A stretch of DNA of 64,000 nt, from the NCBI RefSeq assembly GCF_030247185.1, contig NC_080570.1:118634689-118698688 (forward strand), read 5' to 3'. Source of the DNA: Malaya genurostris. Its lineage: Eukaryota; Arthropoda; Insecta; Diptera; Culicidae. How positions within the stretch are numbered: the stretch's first letter is position 1; each line of letters begins with the position of its first letter. Below the pieces are notes generated by a model. It did not search any database, was not told the DNA's origin, and was given only the letters and a program-made list of their open reading frames with translations. Of the stretch, positions 11,602 to 23,146 are shown piece after piece. The translations under genes and the position numbers were made by a program.

Positions 11602-12383
11602 TAGTAATAATAAACTTATTAATGAAGAAAAAGCACCTTATTCTTCGAAAAACGAAACATTAGTAATACCAAAATATATAAACCGGGAAAATTAATTCTA
11701 TCAAACTTCACCACCGATCGTTGGATTGAGGCATGAAAATTAAGCAAAACAAGTACACCTGCACAAGTTTGGTACTCGGAGTTACCGAAAATCATCCGAG
11801 ACTTGTTCCAAAACAACTATAAGAAACCTTACATAAGCACCTTCGATGAAAAGTCCTAATCTTAGATTTTACTGCTGAATCTCGGGAATATATTTTCCGG
11901 CTCCACGAGACATTGCAACGAATCGACAGGTAATATTAGATGACAAGCGCCTCGCCGACTTTCTGTAAAAGTTCGAAATCTCGGTAAACGGATTTCGGTT
12001 TGTTCGTTGTTTACTGCAAGTTCAGAATTATATTAAGCAAAACTATGCAAACTAAGCAATAAATGCGCTTTTCCGGAATATCACAATAATAATTTTTAAT
12101 GAATTTAGGAAAAGATCATGTAGATTACTGAACAATCAGTAAAATTTCATGTTACCGATTAAATTTGATATTTCATTATGCCGAGCTCGAGAATCGGTTT
12201 TAAGTGGGTACGATACGTCCGGTACAATAATTAGTTGGACAGGTCCCATCTTCGGAAAATTGGCTTTCATTGATATGACCTATTTTCAAATCGAGAACCT
12301 ATTTTGCACCGCAAACTGCTCATCTAAAAATGTACTAGATTTACGAGCAAAGCGTTTTACTCAAAGCCACTTTTTTCTATCAA

Positions 12384-12487
12384 TTTTACGGTTCGTTTTC
12401 GACTCATCAGTACAGCTGTTTATGTTGAACCATAAGGTGGCATTAATAGTTCAACATGCACTGATTAGCCGAAAACGAAATGTAAAA
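12384..12487. mobile_element. Palindromic MITE (ACTGATGAGTC family)
   Basis: TTCGTTTTCGACTCATCAGT pairs imperfectly with CACTGATTAGCCGAAAACGA. GTTTATGTTGAAC and GTTCAACAT lie inside. It falls inside a 167-codon open frame starting at 12149, so that frame is not a reliable gene. Confidence 0.78.
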
Positions 12488-14227
12488 GAAATTATTACCA
12501 TTGCGTATTACAAAAGCAAAATCTTGACTGCCAGAAGTGGTCTATTCAGAACAAAAAAGCAATTTAGTCCAATTATTTCCGGTCAATCGATGATCAAATT
12601 TCCGCTTGAGTTCCCCAATCGCGATCGATTCGATCCGTTCGATTGCTTCTAGTTTTATTGCCGAGATAACGCAATCAGGAGACAACAATACCCCTCTACA
12701 AACGAGCGCACTATTTCCGCAGCGAAAAATTGTTGCTCCCTTTCAGTGTGGAAGTTATCAACAATAAAAATGTAACCGATGGAACTAAGGGCAAGTAGGC
12801 CGGTAGGCACCTGCACTCGCAAATCGATTGGCGCCAGCAAGATACGGTTATCAGGTTTGAAGTTTACAACCCACCACCAGACCAGAGATACAAGATGATG
12901 TGGTTTCTCAAATTTCCTATCACACAAAGGACGACGACGGGCCGCACACGATTTGGTTTTGAATTATTTTATGTAACTTCAATTTATTTTACATACCTTT
13001 TCTGTCTTATGATATTTCTGTTTGTTTTTTTTTTTGTTTGTTTTAAATGTTGCCTTCCATTCCGGTATAATTGATGTACTTGAATAATACCATAGAAACT
13101 TTTTTTGTTGTTGCTGATGTTGTCGGTGTTTGTTTTAATAATATGGTTAATTACTTTTATTCTTAAATGTCCGATTCGTGGGCACAAACTGCTACTTCTA
13201 CATCGATTTAGATGGATCACTTGAAATGAGGGATTCTGTCGCTTGCACGTTTTTTTTTTGTTGTAAACACCTACTTGTTAATGCTATCGTATCGTATCGG
13301 GTAATGCACTGTGTAATGATGTGGGTTAATGTGTGTACGTGGGTGTGGGTGTAATTTGAGTCTAAAACATCATCAATGCAAAAGTAGGTTAGGTGTGTTG
13401 GCGACGGTTTTTTTCGTTCAATCTGTTTTTACTTTCTTCAAGCACATCCCTTAATAGGAACCCGGTCGGACCCCGTCTGCTCAGCGGTTTTTATTTTAGT
13501 TTCTTCTTACGGCCGTGATTGTGAACTTTATACAATGGGAATACTTATGTTTACTTCAGTAGTTTTTTTTATTGTTGTTGTTGTTCTCCGGACGAGAATC
13601 TGTACCTGTCTGGGAGTGTTGTCGATGAGCCAACATTTGTTTGTTAATAAAAGAACAAATTCGAATGAGTTTGCTTTAGTTTCTAACTTCTTAAGTATAT
13701 GAATATATTAAAACAATTCAACGCGTTGTTTTTTTTATTATTCTGTTTATCATGCCTTTGATTGAAGGTTTTTTTTTTACTTTTTTATTTTTCGATAAAT
13801 ACCTATTCAGGAAAGATGCTTACACACATTGTTGGGTAGAATTCTTTAATCACACTCCTATGCAGTCCACCATTTTTTCTTTTTATTCTATCTGGTATTT
13901 TGGCAGACGAATAGCGATTTAGCATACATTGACCGGGTGCTGTCCAGGATTGCCGGCACCTACAAACCCTACCAAACCCTAGCGTTAACCTAATCATTTT
14001 TTCAACGAAACCCGATTCGGTTGCACTCTCGAGAATGTACTTCGGACGATTGTGCTTAGAATATTTTGTCTTCAGTTGAGTTGAAAATCATAGGACAATG
14101 TGTACTGAATTGTCTTCCATGGGTTATCATGCCAAATCAATCGATATTTTCGTTCTGTTCAGTGACGAGCAAATGTCGAGTTCTCACAATAGTTAATCAT
14201 GCTTCAAAAAAGGCTTCAAGTACAGAA
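12488..14227. other. T-rich and GTT-repeat sequence, no gene recognised
   Basis: Many T runs and TTGTTGTTG tracts lie between about 13020 and 13800. On the minus strand these would be A-rich and CAA-rich, which is compatible with an untranslated region but unproven. A 90-codon minus frame at 12927-12655 has no recognisable domain. Confidence 0.35.
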
Positions 14228-14231
14228 GCCT

Positions 14232-14830
14232 ACAAGCTACCTTTATGAAAATACGCGAGAGCCGGACGAAGAAGCATAAGACTTGTGATTGGTCGAAATT
14301 AAATCGGGTGTGGGTTCGAGTGAAGCGTATCTGATTGAGAAACACAACCGATGTCAAACAGCTGGTAAAAGTCAGTATTTAGAGTTGATTTTTCCCGAGT
14401 AAGGCTGCTCGGAGCCTTTTGCTCAAAATCTGAATGCAGAGAATTTACAATTACAATTTACAAAACGAATAAGTCAATAAGTCGATCAAGAGGATGTCTT
14501 GGCCTGATAACAAATATCGGATCCTTCAAAAGAACAACAACACAGAAAACGAAGAAACTTCTGCCGCGTTTGGAAAGAGAAAATGGCTCCACTTTGTACT
14601 GACCTGACCTTTTCTCTGCATTAAACTTCTGCGCGAAGGGCTCCAAGCAGCAAGGCACTCTAAAAATCAACTTTGAACACTCACTTTTACCGGATGTTCG
14701 ACTGTACGCTGAACGGAATCGGTGCTGTTTCCCAATCAGATACGCTTCACTTAAACCCACATCCGATTTAATTTAGACCAATCACAAGTCTTATGCTTCT
14801 TCGCCCGGCTCTGGCGTATTTTCATGAAGG
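14232..14830. mobile_element. Fold-back element with roughly 200-bp imperfect arms
   Basis: The left arm, from TGAAAATACGCGAGAGCCGG, runs through GAAGCATAAGACTTGTGATT and GTGAAGCGTATCTGATTG. The same order in reverse complement ends near 14828. Similarity continues inward with many mismatches to about 14450 and 14590. No intact coding region. Confidence 0.75.
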
Positions 14831-14989
14831 TAGTGCCAAAAAGAGCTATTTTCCTCTGATGGGTTAGTTGAATGAATAATCCTCATGCTTCTACGCCCGG
14901 ATCTGATCTTCCCGATCTTCCAACGTATACTACATGGAATGAGAAGTACCGGGCCTAACAAAGAAAAGGTCGATTTTTTTACCGTGAAA

Positions 14990-15330
14990 ACATTTTTATT
15001 CTGCAGTGTAATCTCCATCCAGAGCGATACACTTGATTCATCAGTTCTCCAACATTTTGATACTCTAGATTTGTCAAGGCCTTCAAAATAGGTTTCCGTT
15101 TCTGCAATGACCTCAGCATTCGACGAAAATTTCTTTCTCTGAAGAAACCTTTTCAGGTTTGGAAATAGATAATAGTCCCTGGGGGCCAGGTCTGGAGAAT
15201 ACCGGGGATGGTGGACCAATCCGTACCGCAAATCATTTAATTTCACTGTTGCTTTTATGCAACACTTGTTCTCAACAAAAATAGTGCACGGACTTGTTCT
15301 CAACAAAAATATACACGGTTCGAAACTATT
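14990..15330 (-). pseudogene. Mariner (DD34D-type) transposase C-terminal remnant
   Basis: The translated minus strand contains PRYSPDLAPRDYYLFPNLKR and then NAEVIAETETYFEGLDKS. This is the classic mariner block ending in the third catalytic aspartate and its downstream helix. The reading frame then drifts away from the family pattern, and no upstream catalytic aspartates are in frame. It adjoins the fold-back element at 14232-14830. The class is confidently recognised; the boundaries are not. Confidence 0.8.
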
Positions 15331-16499
15331 CACGTATTTTCTGTATAGGCCTGTTCACAATTCGAAGCGGCTATCTTGGGAAATTGGGAAGATCTGGTAT
15401 TCTCTTCCAATAAACCACGTCGAAAATCTCGTCGGAAGCAAACCTCGACAGTACGCTGTTTACTAATTGAAGTCTTTTCCAATGAGTTCCAATACTTGGG
15501 TTGGTCCACTGTATGTAATAATTGGAATAAATACTGCCATTACTTCCGCAACACTCACTCAATCTTGGTTTTGAAACAGACTATATTTCGAAAAAATAAA
15601 TTATTTACTTCCTTCCTGGGAAACCACAAGGCAGCTGTCTAGGCCAACGTTTATCCTTCCATACTTTAATGATGTGAATTATCGCTGCCTGGTTCACGTT
15701 CAACTTTTGCTAGTGACCTCAAAACACCGTTGTTGGGGGCTTGACACTGTTTGGTAAAAAATAATTGTATCAGCGATAAGCTACTATAAAGTTACTGTTA
15801 CAAATAACCCCTCCAGACTGGTACATGAAATTTCCGAAATTGTTGTCGGGTCAGGTGTTGTCTCGGAAAAAAATATTTTTTTCAAAAGTGGGTAAGTAAT
15901 GTCAGAGACATAATCGAATTCACGTGAACACGAGCTAAACTGATTGGATTTGGCCTTTGTTGGTCATCGAAACGACCGACGATTGTTGAAATTCGTTGAT
16001 GTTAAGTGCATTTTCCTTGAATGCAAAGAATCAGTGGAATGCGATGCAAAACGGGGCTTAGGTTGAAATCCTCAACAAGATAATAAAATTGGTCCTTCAG
16101 AAAATCACAAACAGAGCAAATTAATTCTATATTGACACTAGTGGCGTGAAAGGATTCTCTTTAAATAATTTCATTGTGGAGTTATGGGCAGAAGAAAACA
16201 CCGTAGTTATTTAGGATCGAATTATTGGTCCTAAAAAGAACCGAATCGACAATTTCTTCGATGTTAAACAAGATTCTATAACATTTCCCCGAAAACCATT
16301 CTAAGCTTTTCCGCAAAAATTCATTGCTCAGAAAGTACCAATCTCCAGAAATACAAACTCTAGAAAGTAAAAAAAATCCAGAAAAAAATTCCCAGAATGT
16401 ATTAATCCAGAAAACCATACATCCGAAGGCATTAGTCGCTAGAATATTATCGGTATAATATCGTTTGGCATAACAGATCAACATGCTGCTTAATAGAAT
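15331..16499. other. No gene recognised
   Basis: Short open frames only. No repeat boundary was resolved. Confidence 0.3.
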
Positions 16500-16700
16500 T
16501 TGTTCTAATTTACTACGATTTTGAAAGGTCTAATGCGGCTACGCCTCATCGTTTTTAATGACCTGCTGTCCGACCTCGCTGCCGCTCGTTCGGACTTAAC
16601 GGAGGGATGGCCCCTAGCTTTGGGTAATCCGGGCCCAACTAGACAGTACAACAACTCTTCTGAAGACAACTTTTCCGTAGAGCGTTTCACAAAAAAGTTA
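16500..16700 (-). repeat. Fragment of the TTTCGCCGAAAG MITE family interior
   Basis: CTAATGCGGCTACGCCTCAT, GTCCGACCTCGCTGCCGCTC and GTTCGGACTTAAC match, in reverse orientation, the interior of the MITEs at 20045-20763 and 23147-23716. The diagnostic termini are absent. Confidence 0.55.
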
Positions 16701-16964
16701 GAACCAAAAAAGTGAATTTTCTGGAGTTACCCTACTTTTATTCTGGAAAATTGATGTAACTCGATAAAATGAAAAGCTAGAGAAGTGTTTTTTTCAGCAA
16801 AGTTGCCCAAAATAAAATTTTCTACAACTATTGTACAACAAAATCATTTTTGATTTCAATTAAGAAAGTTAGATTTCCGATTTCAACTTTTGTGAAGACA
16901 CCAACTACAAAAAACTAATATTTAATAGTGAAAATATCTTTGTCACGCTAATTTCCCGTTTCGG

Positions 16965-17056
16965 ACGTTATCTTACGTAATTTCAATTTACGATTAGATA
17001 TAACCAATGCACCATTGATTATATCTAATTGTAAATTGAAATTACGTAAGATAGCC
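16965..17056. repeat. Short perfect-stem palindrome (MITE-like)
   Basis: TTATCTTACGTAATTTCAAT plus TTACGATTAGATATAA is mirrored after a short loop by TTATATCTAATTGTAAATTG plus AAATTACGTAAGATA. The stem is roughly 36 bp with about one mismatch. No open frame. Confidence 0.75.
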
Positions 17057-17189
17057 AATGCCGTAAAGATATCAGAAAGCAACGTGTTTACAATTATACG
17101 TGAACATTTGACCATGAGACAACTCTTTTCAAAGTGGTCAAAAACAACAACGTGTTGATGATTCAGAGCAGTGTTTGGCCAAGTTTACA

Positions 17190-17720
17190 AGTAAAAAAAT
17201 AGATTTTTTGTGTCGATATGTGACAATGGATGAAACATAGATCCATTACTTCACTCCGGAATCAAAACTATCATCATCTGAGTGGATTGTAGCCAGGGAA
17301 CTATGTCCGAAGCTTCCAAAGGCACAACGAGCAGTTGGGAAGGTTATGGCTTCAGAATTTTGGAATACGCATGGTATCTTGAAAAAAGAAAAACAATCAA
17401 TAGCGAATATTACCTAGCGTTGTTAGATCATTTGAATGCAAAAATCATAGGAAAACGACCTCATATGTCAAAGAATAAATCACTGTTTCACCAAGACAAT
17501 GCACCGAATCACAAGACGATGGCAACGATGGTTTTTAGTTGAACGAATTACTGTTCCAAATTGCTTCCTCATCCACCGTATAGTTCAGATCTGGTTCAAG
17601 TGATTACTGGCTATTAGCAGATCAGAAAAAAATGCTTACCTGTAAGAAATTCAATTCAAATTAAGAAATAAATGCGGAAGGTGAAGCAGTCACTTAAGGG
17701 GGTCAGCTAGTGTGTCAAAT
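17190..17720 (+). pseudogene. Mariner transposase remnant, several stops and shifts
   Basis: In shifting frames one reads DET..IHYFTPESKLSSSEW, then CPKLPKAQRAVGKVMASEFW, then LFHQDNAPNHKT and PPYSSDL near 17570-17600. These are the first, second and third catalytic blocks of a mariner transposase in the right order. An 86-codon open frame at 17282-17542 covers only part. Clearly inactive. Confidence 0.78.
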
Positions 17721-18008
17721 AAGCTAGTGTTTTTCTCAAAACACAATTTTTTCAAACTACTACCATGATATCTCGAAAACTATTCGACTGATTGTGCTCA
17801 GATTTGTACAGTTTTTTAAGTACATGTGCAGCTTCAAACTGAACTAAAAGAATTAAGATTGCTTCGTCAGTATTTTATTTAGAACATACCTTCTGATCAG
17901 TTCGCTTTCACATCTCATCCAAGTCAGTCGATATAAGAAAACCGCTTACGTTCGGGACGGAAGAAACCAAGTACAGTATTGTGTAGTGAACAATAGAACG
18001 ACCTCGAA

Positions 18009-19543
18009 ATGAGTGAACCAAACGAACAAATGCTACCGTCGCTACGAAAGAATACAATTACTGTTGACTTCAGCCAGTGCAAAATTCGACCTTCGATACG
18101 AGAACTTGAAGGTTATATTCGCAAAACTATGTCCCAGTACGGAGAGATTCTCTTCATCGAAAAAGAAAAGTGGAAGAACTTTTTCCCTGGTATTCTAAAT
18201 GGCGTACGTTTGTTACGCATGCACTTGAAGAGGGCTATATCTTCTTATGTGATTTTCGGTCAGGATACAAGAATCCCGTGCAAATCACTTGTTACCTATG
18301 ACAACCAGATGGCCACATGTCAATATTGCCATAAAGCTATTCACTATGGAAAAACTGGACAAGAAGACGTCTGCACCAAAGAACAACAGAGCTTCCTTCA
18401 CTCCAACCCAAAAAAAAAACCAGTACATCGGAGACATCCATCAACAGCTAACAACGCACCCAACCTCCAGACAAATATAAGCCATAACGATCGTTCCGCC
18501 AACAACAGTAGGGATGTCCGATACCGAGTCGATACTTTGAGGTATCGATACTTTCTTTCAAGAATCGGGTATTTTTGGTATCGATATCGCATCAGGGCGA
18601 TACTGTTAGTATCGATACTTTCGGTCACGATACTTAAAGTATCGCAACGGATTAAAGTCAATTCCCATTACGACGGATTTTATTTTGTTTCAATTATAGA
18701 GGCTTTAACCTTAAGGTCATTCGCCTCTTCGGGCCAGAAAATGGATTGGTATAACGTGGGCTAGCCGTCGTTGATTTTCGTTCTCGACAACCTCGCATCG
18801 TCCCACAAGTGCACTGAAAGAGAGTGAAATAAGCGAAGACCATCAAGAAAACACGCACATAAAGACCGTACTCTCAGAGGATTCAATCATTTCAATTTTT
18901 CACATTCATTGAACTCTCTCTTCAGTGTGCCTGTGAGACGACGCGAGATTATCGAGTACGAATTTTAACGACGGTTAGCCCACGTCATACCAATACTTGC
19001 GCGAGCCTAGTGCTTTCGCTCCGTCCGTTTCTGATCCCGTCGTAATAACAGTAGGAATTGTTTCTATTTCTTCGCGTTTTGTCTTCGGCTCATCAGAGCT
19101 TAAAGCAACAAAACTCCTAAATGTTCTATAGGAATTGGGTAGTATCCGTGTATCGTGTATCATGGCTCCAACACAAAGTGGCTTGCGGAAATTCTTTGAC
19201 GTGGTAATATTCGAATACTAGTGGCACAACAAATTTATGGAAAATCCTTTCTGTATATCAAAAAATAATGTCACAGTCGACAATTTCATTTAATTTCAAA
19301 ATGAGTGCTGCGCAAGTATCAATTGATACTTACAGGTATCGATACTTCATTGCTCTTTGATACCTTGTATCGATACCCAAAATTTTGGTATCCCGATACC
19401 CTAGGTATCGATACTTTACCTTCCGAGTACCATCCCTAAACAACAGTAAAACCAAACCAATGAACGGGAGTGTGAATAGCGAACCACTGCTCCCCTCTCA
19501 TTCGCTGGATAGCAATGAAAACGCCTCTCCGCCAAGAAAGTAG
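18009..19543 (+). pseudogene. Retroelement ORF1-like protein split by a hAT-type MITE
   Basis: The first part (18009-18508) encodes a protein with CKIRPSIRELEGYIRKTMSQ, WKNFFPGILNGVRLLRM and a cysteine knuckle, CQYCHKAIHYGKTG. These resemble ORF1 (nucleic-acid-binding) proteins of mosquito non-LTR retrotransposons; this is a recollection-based assignment. A 930-bp element interrupts the frame at an Asn-Asn-Ser codon run. Removing the element and one target duplication leaves an uninterrupted frame of 198 codons ending at the TAG at 19541-19543. An A-rich tail follows near 19606-19625. Whether ORF1 was functional before the insertion is unknown; it looks internally shortened. Confidence 0.6.
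18509..19438. mobile_element. Non-autonomous hAT-type element, 8-bp target duplication
   Basis: AACAACAG at 18501-18508 is repeated at 19439-19446. Between them the element begins TAGGGATG and ends CATCCCTA. Both ends carry clusters of GGTATCGATAC and AGTATCGATACTT motifs in opposite orientation. An 8-bp duplication with short inverted ends of this kind is characteristic of the hAT superfamily. No transposase is encoded. It sits inside the ORF1-like frame above. Confidence 0.85.
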
Positions 19544-19689
19544 ATGACAACGATATCCAGTAATAAAAATAAATAATTCATTTTTTTGGTAAGCCGAAAT
19601 AAAAAGTTTTATGAATAAAAAAAAACCTGATCAAAATTGACCCGGACTGATCCATTTAAAAAACCACGCGCGTAAACCCAATTGGAAAA

Positions 19690-19830
19690 TTTGCTGAATA
19701 AACTGCCATCTCGGCCGAGGCCTATGGCAGGCGCATGGAAAATTGGATTGACCGCTGGAATGCCTGTATTGGTTCAAAATGAGGCTATTTTGAAGGCGAT
19801 AATAAAGAAATGTACTAAAATCGAAAAAAA
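19690..19830 (+). pseudogene. Transposase C-terminal fragment (Tc1/mariner-like)
   Basis: In one frame the sequence reads RMENWIDRWNACIGSK, a stop, then GYFEGDNKEMY. This is the pattern found at the extreme C terminus of several Tc1/mariner transposases. Nothing of the catalytic core is nearby. Confidence 0.45.
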
Positions 19831-20044
19831 ATATTTTTTTTATTCAATCCGACTTAGTTTTGATCAGAAAGTAGTTTGAAAAAATTGAATGTTTTTGTTT
19901 GAAACTTTCCTTTTTTTCTATATTTTCTCATCATACCTATTCCCCAAATCACCTCCGACACGTTCGCTCAGCTAGAGCATGCTCACACCATACACTTCCA
20001 CCAAAATACGATGACTTTCGGTGGCTGTTTTCTTCATATTGAAA

Positions 20045-20763
20045 GGGAGCGGGTCATTTCGCCGAAAGTCATTTCGCCGAAAGCCATTTCGCCTAATGCC
20101 ATTTCACCGTAAGGGTAATTTCGAATACATCATATTATTATTTTTTCGTGTTATTATGCCTCTTGTATAACTGATGTGACGCAGCCCCATAACCGAAGCC
20201 AAGATGAGGCGACGCCGGCTGAGCTGGCCTCCAACTCGTCGTCGGAAGCGGCGGCCTCTTGCATACAAATCTGTAACCGACTCGTTTACCCGGTCAACTC
20301 AAAGCTAGGTTTCTTTGCTTTAGTTAGGCCCGAACGAGCGGTAGCAAGGTCGGACAGCACACGAATCAAATCGATGTGGCGAAGACGCATTAGATATTTT
20401 TTCACTTAGTAAACGGAAAATACCACATACATTTGCTTGGTAGATTCACCTATGCAATTACGTTGATGGTTAGTGTTTAATAGCCATCAAGTTTCCTTGG
20501 GAACTGTTCTTAGGTTCATGAATCAATCTTCATTCAAGAGTACAAGAATCAATCTCTATTCAATTGTACAGATTTAGGTCAACAAAACGGGCGTTAACGT
20601 ATGATCATCATTTGTGTTTAATTTAAATCAATTCCAATTATAATATTAAGACAATTGCAGGATTCGGCGACATGACATTCGACGAAGTGACCCATTTGGC
20701 GAAATGACCCTTTCGGCGAAACGGCTTTCGGCGAAATGGCTTTAAGCGAAATGACCCTAATCC
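20045..20763. mobile_element. MITE with GGGTCATTTCGCCGAAAG ends, copy 1
   Basis: TATTGAAA flanks it on both sides (20037-20044 and 20764-20771). It starts GGGAGCGGGTCATTTCGCCG and ends with the matching inverse, CGAAATGACCCTAATCC. Several TTTCGCCGAAAG repeats lie inside each end. The interior is GC-richer than its surroundings, with GAAGCGGCGGCCTCTTGCAT. The short open frame there is shared with copy 2 but has no recognised domain. The superfamily is undecided; 8-bp duplications occur with hAT and P elements. Confidence 0.87.
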
Positions 20764-21976
20764 TATTGAAACAATGAAGAACTCCACGCAAAAACGCTTT
20801 TGGTGCTTGTTGCTTGTTCGGGAAGTTCGTAATGTGAAGGAAATGGCAAAAAATAATGTTACCACTTAAAGAATACAAATAATCATACATTTTAATAAAA
20901 CGTAAACACAATTAAACCTGGAAGAAATATTTTCAGTTTTAAAAATTGATCGCATGGATCGCATCGCCCCATATATTCACGGAAATCGAAGAAGGTTTCG
21001 TTGAAAGCATGACTAAGTAAATAAACTGTAAAACCTTTCTAACTGTTGAACTCTTTCCATAGGTTTCTTTTCGTCAACGGGGGCCTGTGAGCAGTACTTT
21101 TGCAAAACAAGTTATTAGGTCCATCGAATCCATATTTGAGTTGTAGGTTGTAGGTTGGTGCCCAACCAGTTGACAGCACTTGTTATCGTTAAACTATTCT
21201 AGCTCTTCTTACCTATACATGCGGGTGTTTAACACTCTCTGGAGACATTTGATTATTAGGATTTCGCTAACTAGTCAAAAGATTTGTCTCATTCCGTTTT
21301 TTTTTTTCTTTACTTTTCGATCCACCTCCCACGGGAAAGATACTCGCTTTCTCTCTTTCTCTCTCTAGCAGCCATCAGTACTCTTTCGTAATGGTTGCGT
21401 CACGGTCGCATGGATTCTGGATGTATAAAATGCCATTGTTTAACTATGGGTTCATTCATGTTTTAATTGTAAAATATACAACATTCATGAAAAATCTATT
21501 TCTCTCATATCATAAATCTGCGTGTTTTTTTTTCGTAGGATAATGAAAATATTCTTTGCTTCAAACACTCGCCAATGTTTACACATTCAGTTCAGTCATT
21601 CTAATGTTCGTACATTCAGAAGGTGTTTGTGTGTGTGATCGTTCGAATAGCCTAATCGATAATATGAACAATGTTATATTAAGATAAGGACATAAAGCGC
21701 CGTCAATGAAATCTCTCCTTAGAACCGTTCAAATAAATTGTCAAGCGAATACTACTTTCGATCGTCCGAGCGAGGAAGTCCGTCGTCGAAGGACATACTT
21801 AGGATGATAAATGGGAAGCCTTCCGATTCGGATGGAAACAACAAACTAATCATATATGTAACAATTCGAACATGTACAATTTTGGACAACGCTGCCAGGA
21901 AGGGAACGTTTTTTGGCTGACATTCGCAGAGCACGCACGGAGGGTGGAACGTGGAGGGGTCATGCTGCTTCTATAC
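20764..21976. other. No gene recognised
   Basis: Mixed unique-looking sequence with a CT-rich tract (TCTCTCTTTCTCTCTCT near 21348-21367) and short open frames. It may include the 3' untranslated region of the candidate exon at 21977-22261. Confidence 0.3.
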
Positions 21977-22261
21977 TCACACATTGTTACCGTAGGGGGG
22001 CGGCGTCGTAGCCACTGGCGAGTGACCATCGCCACCATTTGTGACTGCGTGATTTCGCGGGAGCAGGAGGTAGGACAGGGATCGTAAGGTGGCGATCATA
22101 GCGGCTAGTACGGTCGGACAACAGGAGACGGCACCACCATCGCCGGCGGTTTCGGTGAACTGGAGCGTGCCCGGGTCCACGCGGGAACCACCGGAGCCGA
22201 GGGATTCTAGGTGATGGTGATGGTGATCGTGATGATAGTCGGTTCGATTATGAGCATGGTT
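21977..22261 (-). CDS. Candidate terminal coding exon of an unknown gene
   Basis: The minus strand is open for about 95 codons. It starts after a possible acceptor (CTACCAG at 22268-22262) and ends at a TGA after TTPPPYGNNV. The peptide begins His/Asn-rich (DYHHDHHHHHLESLGSGG) and later contains AMIATLRSLSYLLLPRN. The base composition is clearly GC-richer than neighbouring DNA, like the exons of the EFA6 gene. No domain was recognised, the acceptor pyrimidine tract is weak and no upstream exon was found. It could instead be a conserved untranslated region or chance. Confidence 0.3.
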   Translation of the reverse strand, partial: NHAHNRTDYHHDHHHHHLESLGSGGSRVDPGTLQFTETAGDGGAVSCCPTVLAAMIATLRSLSYLLLPRNHAVTNGGDGHSPVATTPPPYGNNV

Positions 22262-22837
22262 CTGGTAGTGATCAAAGGCAGTTGTGATGTACAGAACGTC
22301 GTCTCAGGTTTTATACATTCTACTATCGTTCCTACAATGAAAAAGAAAATATCGAGAATATGGTATAGGAACAGTAAAACGGTTTCTAGGTAATGACCCC
22401 CAAGTGGGCAACGTGAGAGATCCAAATTATATACACCAACACCAACAGTGCAGCAAATGATAGAAATCGGAAAGCGGAAGCAAAGTAGATACACAGCTAC
22501 AGACATGCAGAGTGCAGTGGAAGCAGCATCGCTCAGAAGACCCACACAGCAGGTCTCCGAATGTACCTATAATCTAATCTAGTTCTAATTTTAAACGCTA
22601 TTATTACAGCACCATCATATGCGATAGGTTTCATCTAATCAACGCTAATCAAGGCTATGATATCATTGTAGTAATTAAACATAATTAGGTTTAGCCCCTT
22701 TCTAAATCGCTCGTGGCATCGACGTTTCTAAATTTGAACAAAAACAAATCTAAATTTAAATGTTTCAGTCGGTAATCAAAATTACGACAAAAATTTTCCG
22801 AGTTCCGAGAATAATTTTTACACTCATCTGTTTGCAG

Positions 22838-22900
22838 ATTTTAAAGCAGCGTACGATTCAGTGAAACGCAACGAAATGTGATAGATCGTACTGGAACATG
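22838..22900 (+). pseudogene. RTE-type reverse transcriptase fragment
   Basis: The short stretch reads ADFKAAYDSVKRNEM followed by stops. DFKAAYDS is the catalytic-A motif of RTE-clade reverse transcriptases. It may be a fragment of the same family as 42820-43450. Confidence 0.55.
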
Positions 22901-23146
22901 GCTTTTGGACTGATTCATGTGATCAATTGTTTCAAATCAACATATCACATTTTCATTGGCTTAGCCATCGATATTGGCATTACTTGTGTCGATCAGCTGT
23001 AAAGAAGCTTTTACACAGTGCATCAATTATGTTTCGAGATTGATTCCATAAAGCGCAAAATAAATAAGATTTTCTGAGTTTTTCAAATTTATTATTCGAA
23101 GAATTCTCCCTTCGATTGAATACATACACAGTCCTTTGTTTTGCCC

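Noticed and set aside
12149..12652. 167-codon plus-strand gene
   Set aside because: A palindromic MITE lies inside the frame and the rest has no recognisable domain.
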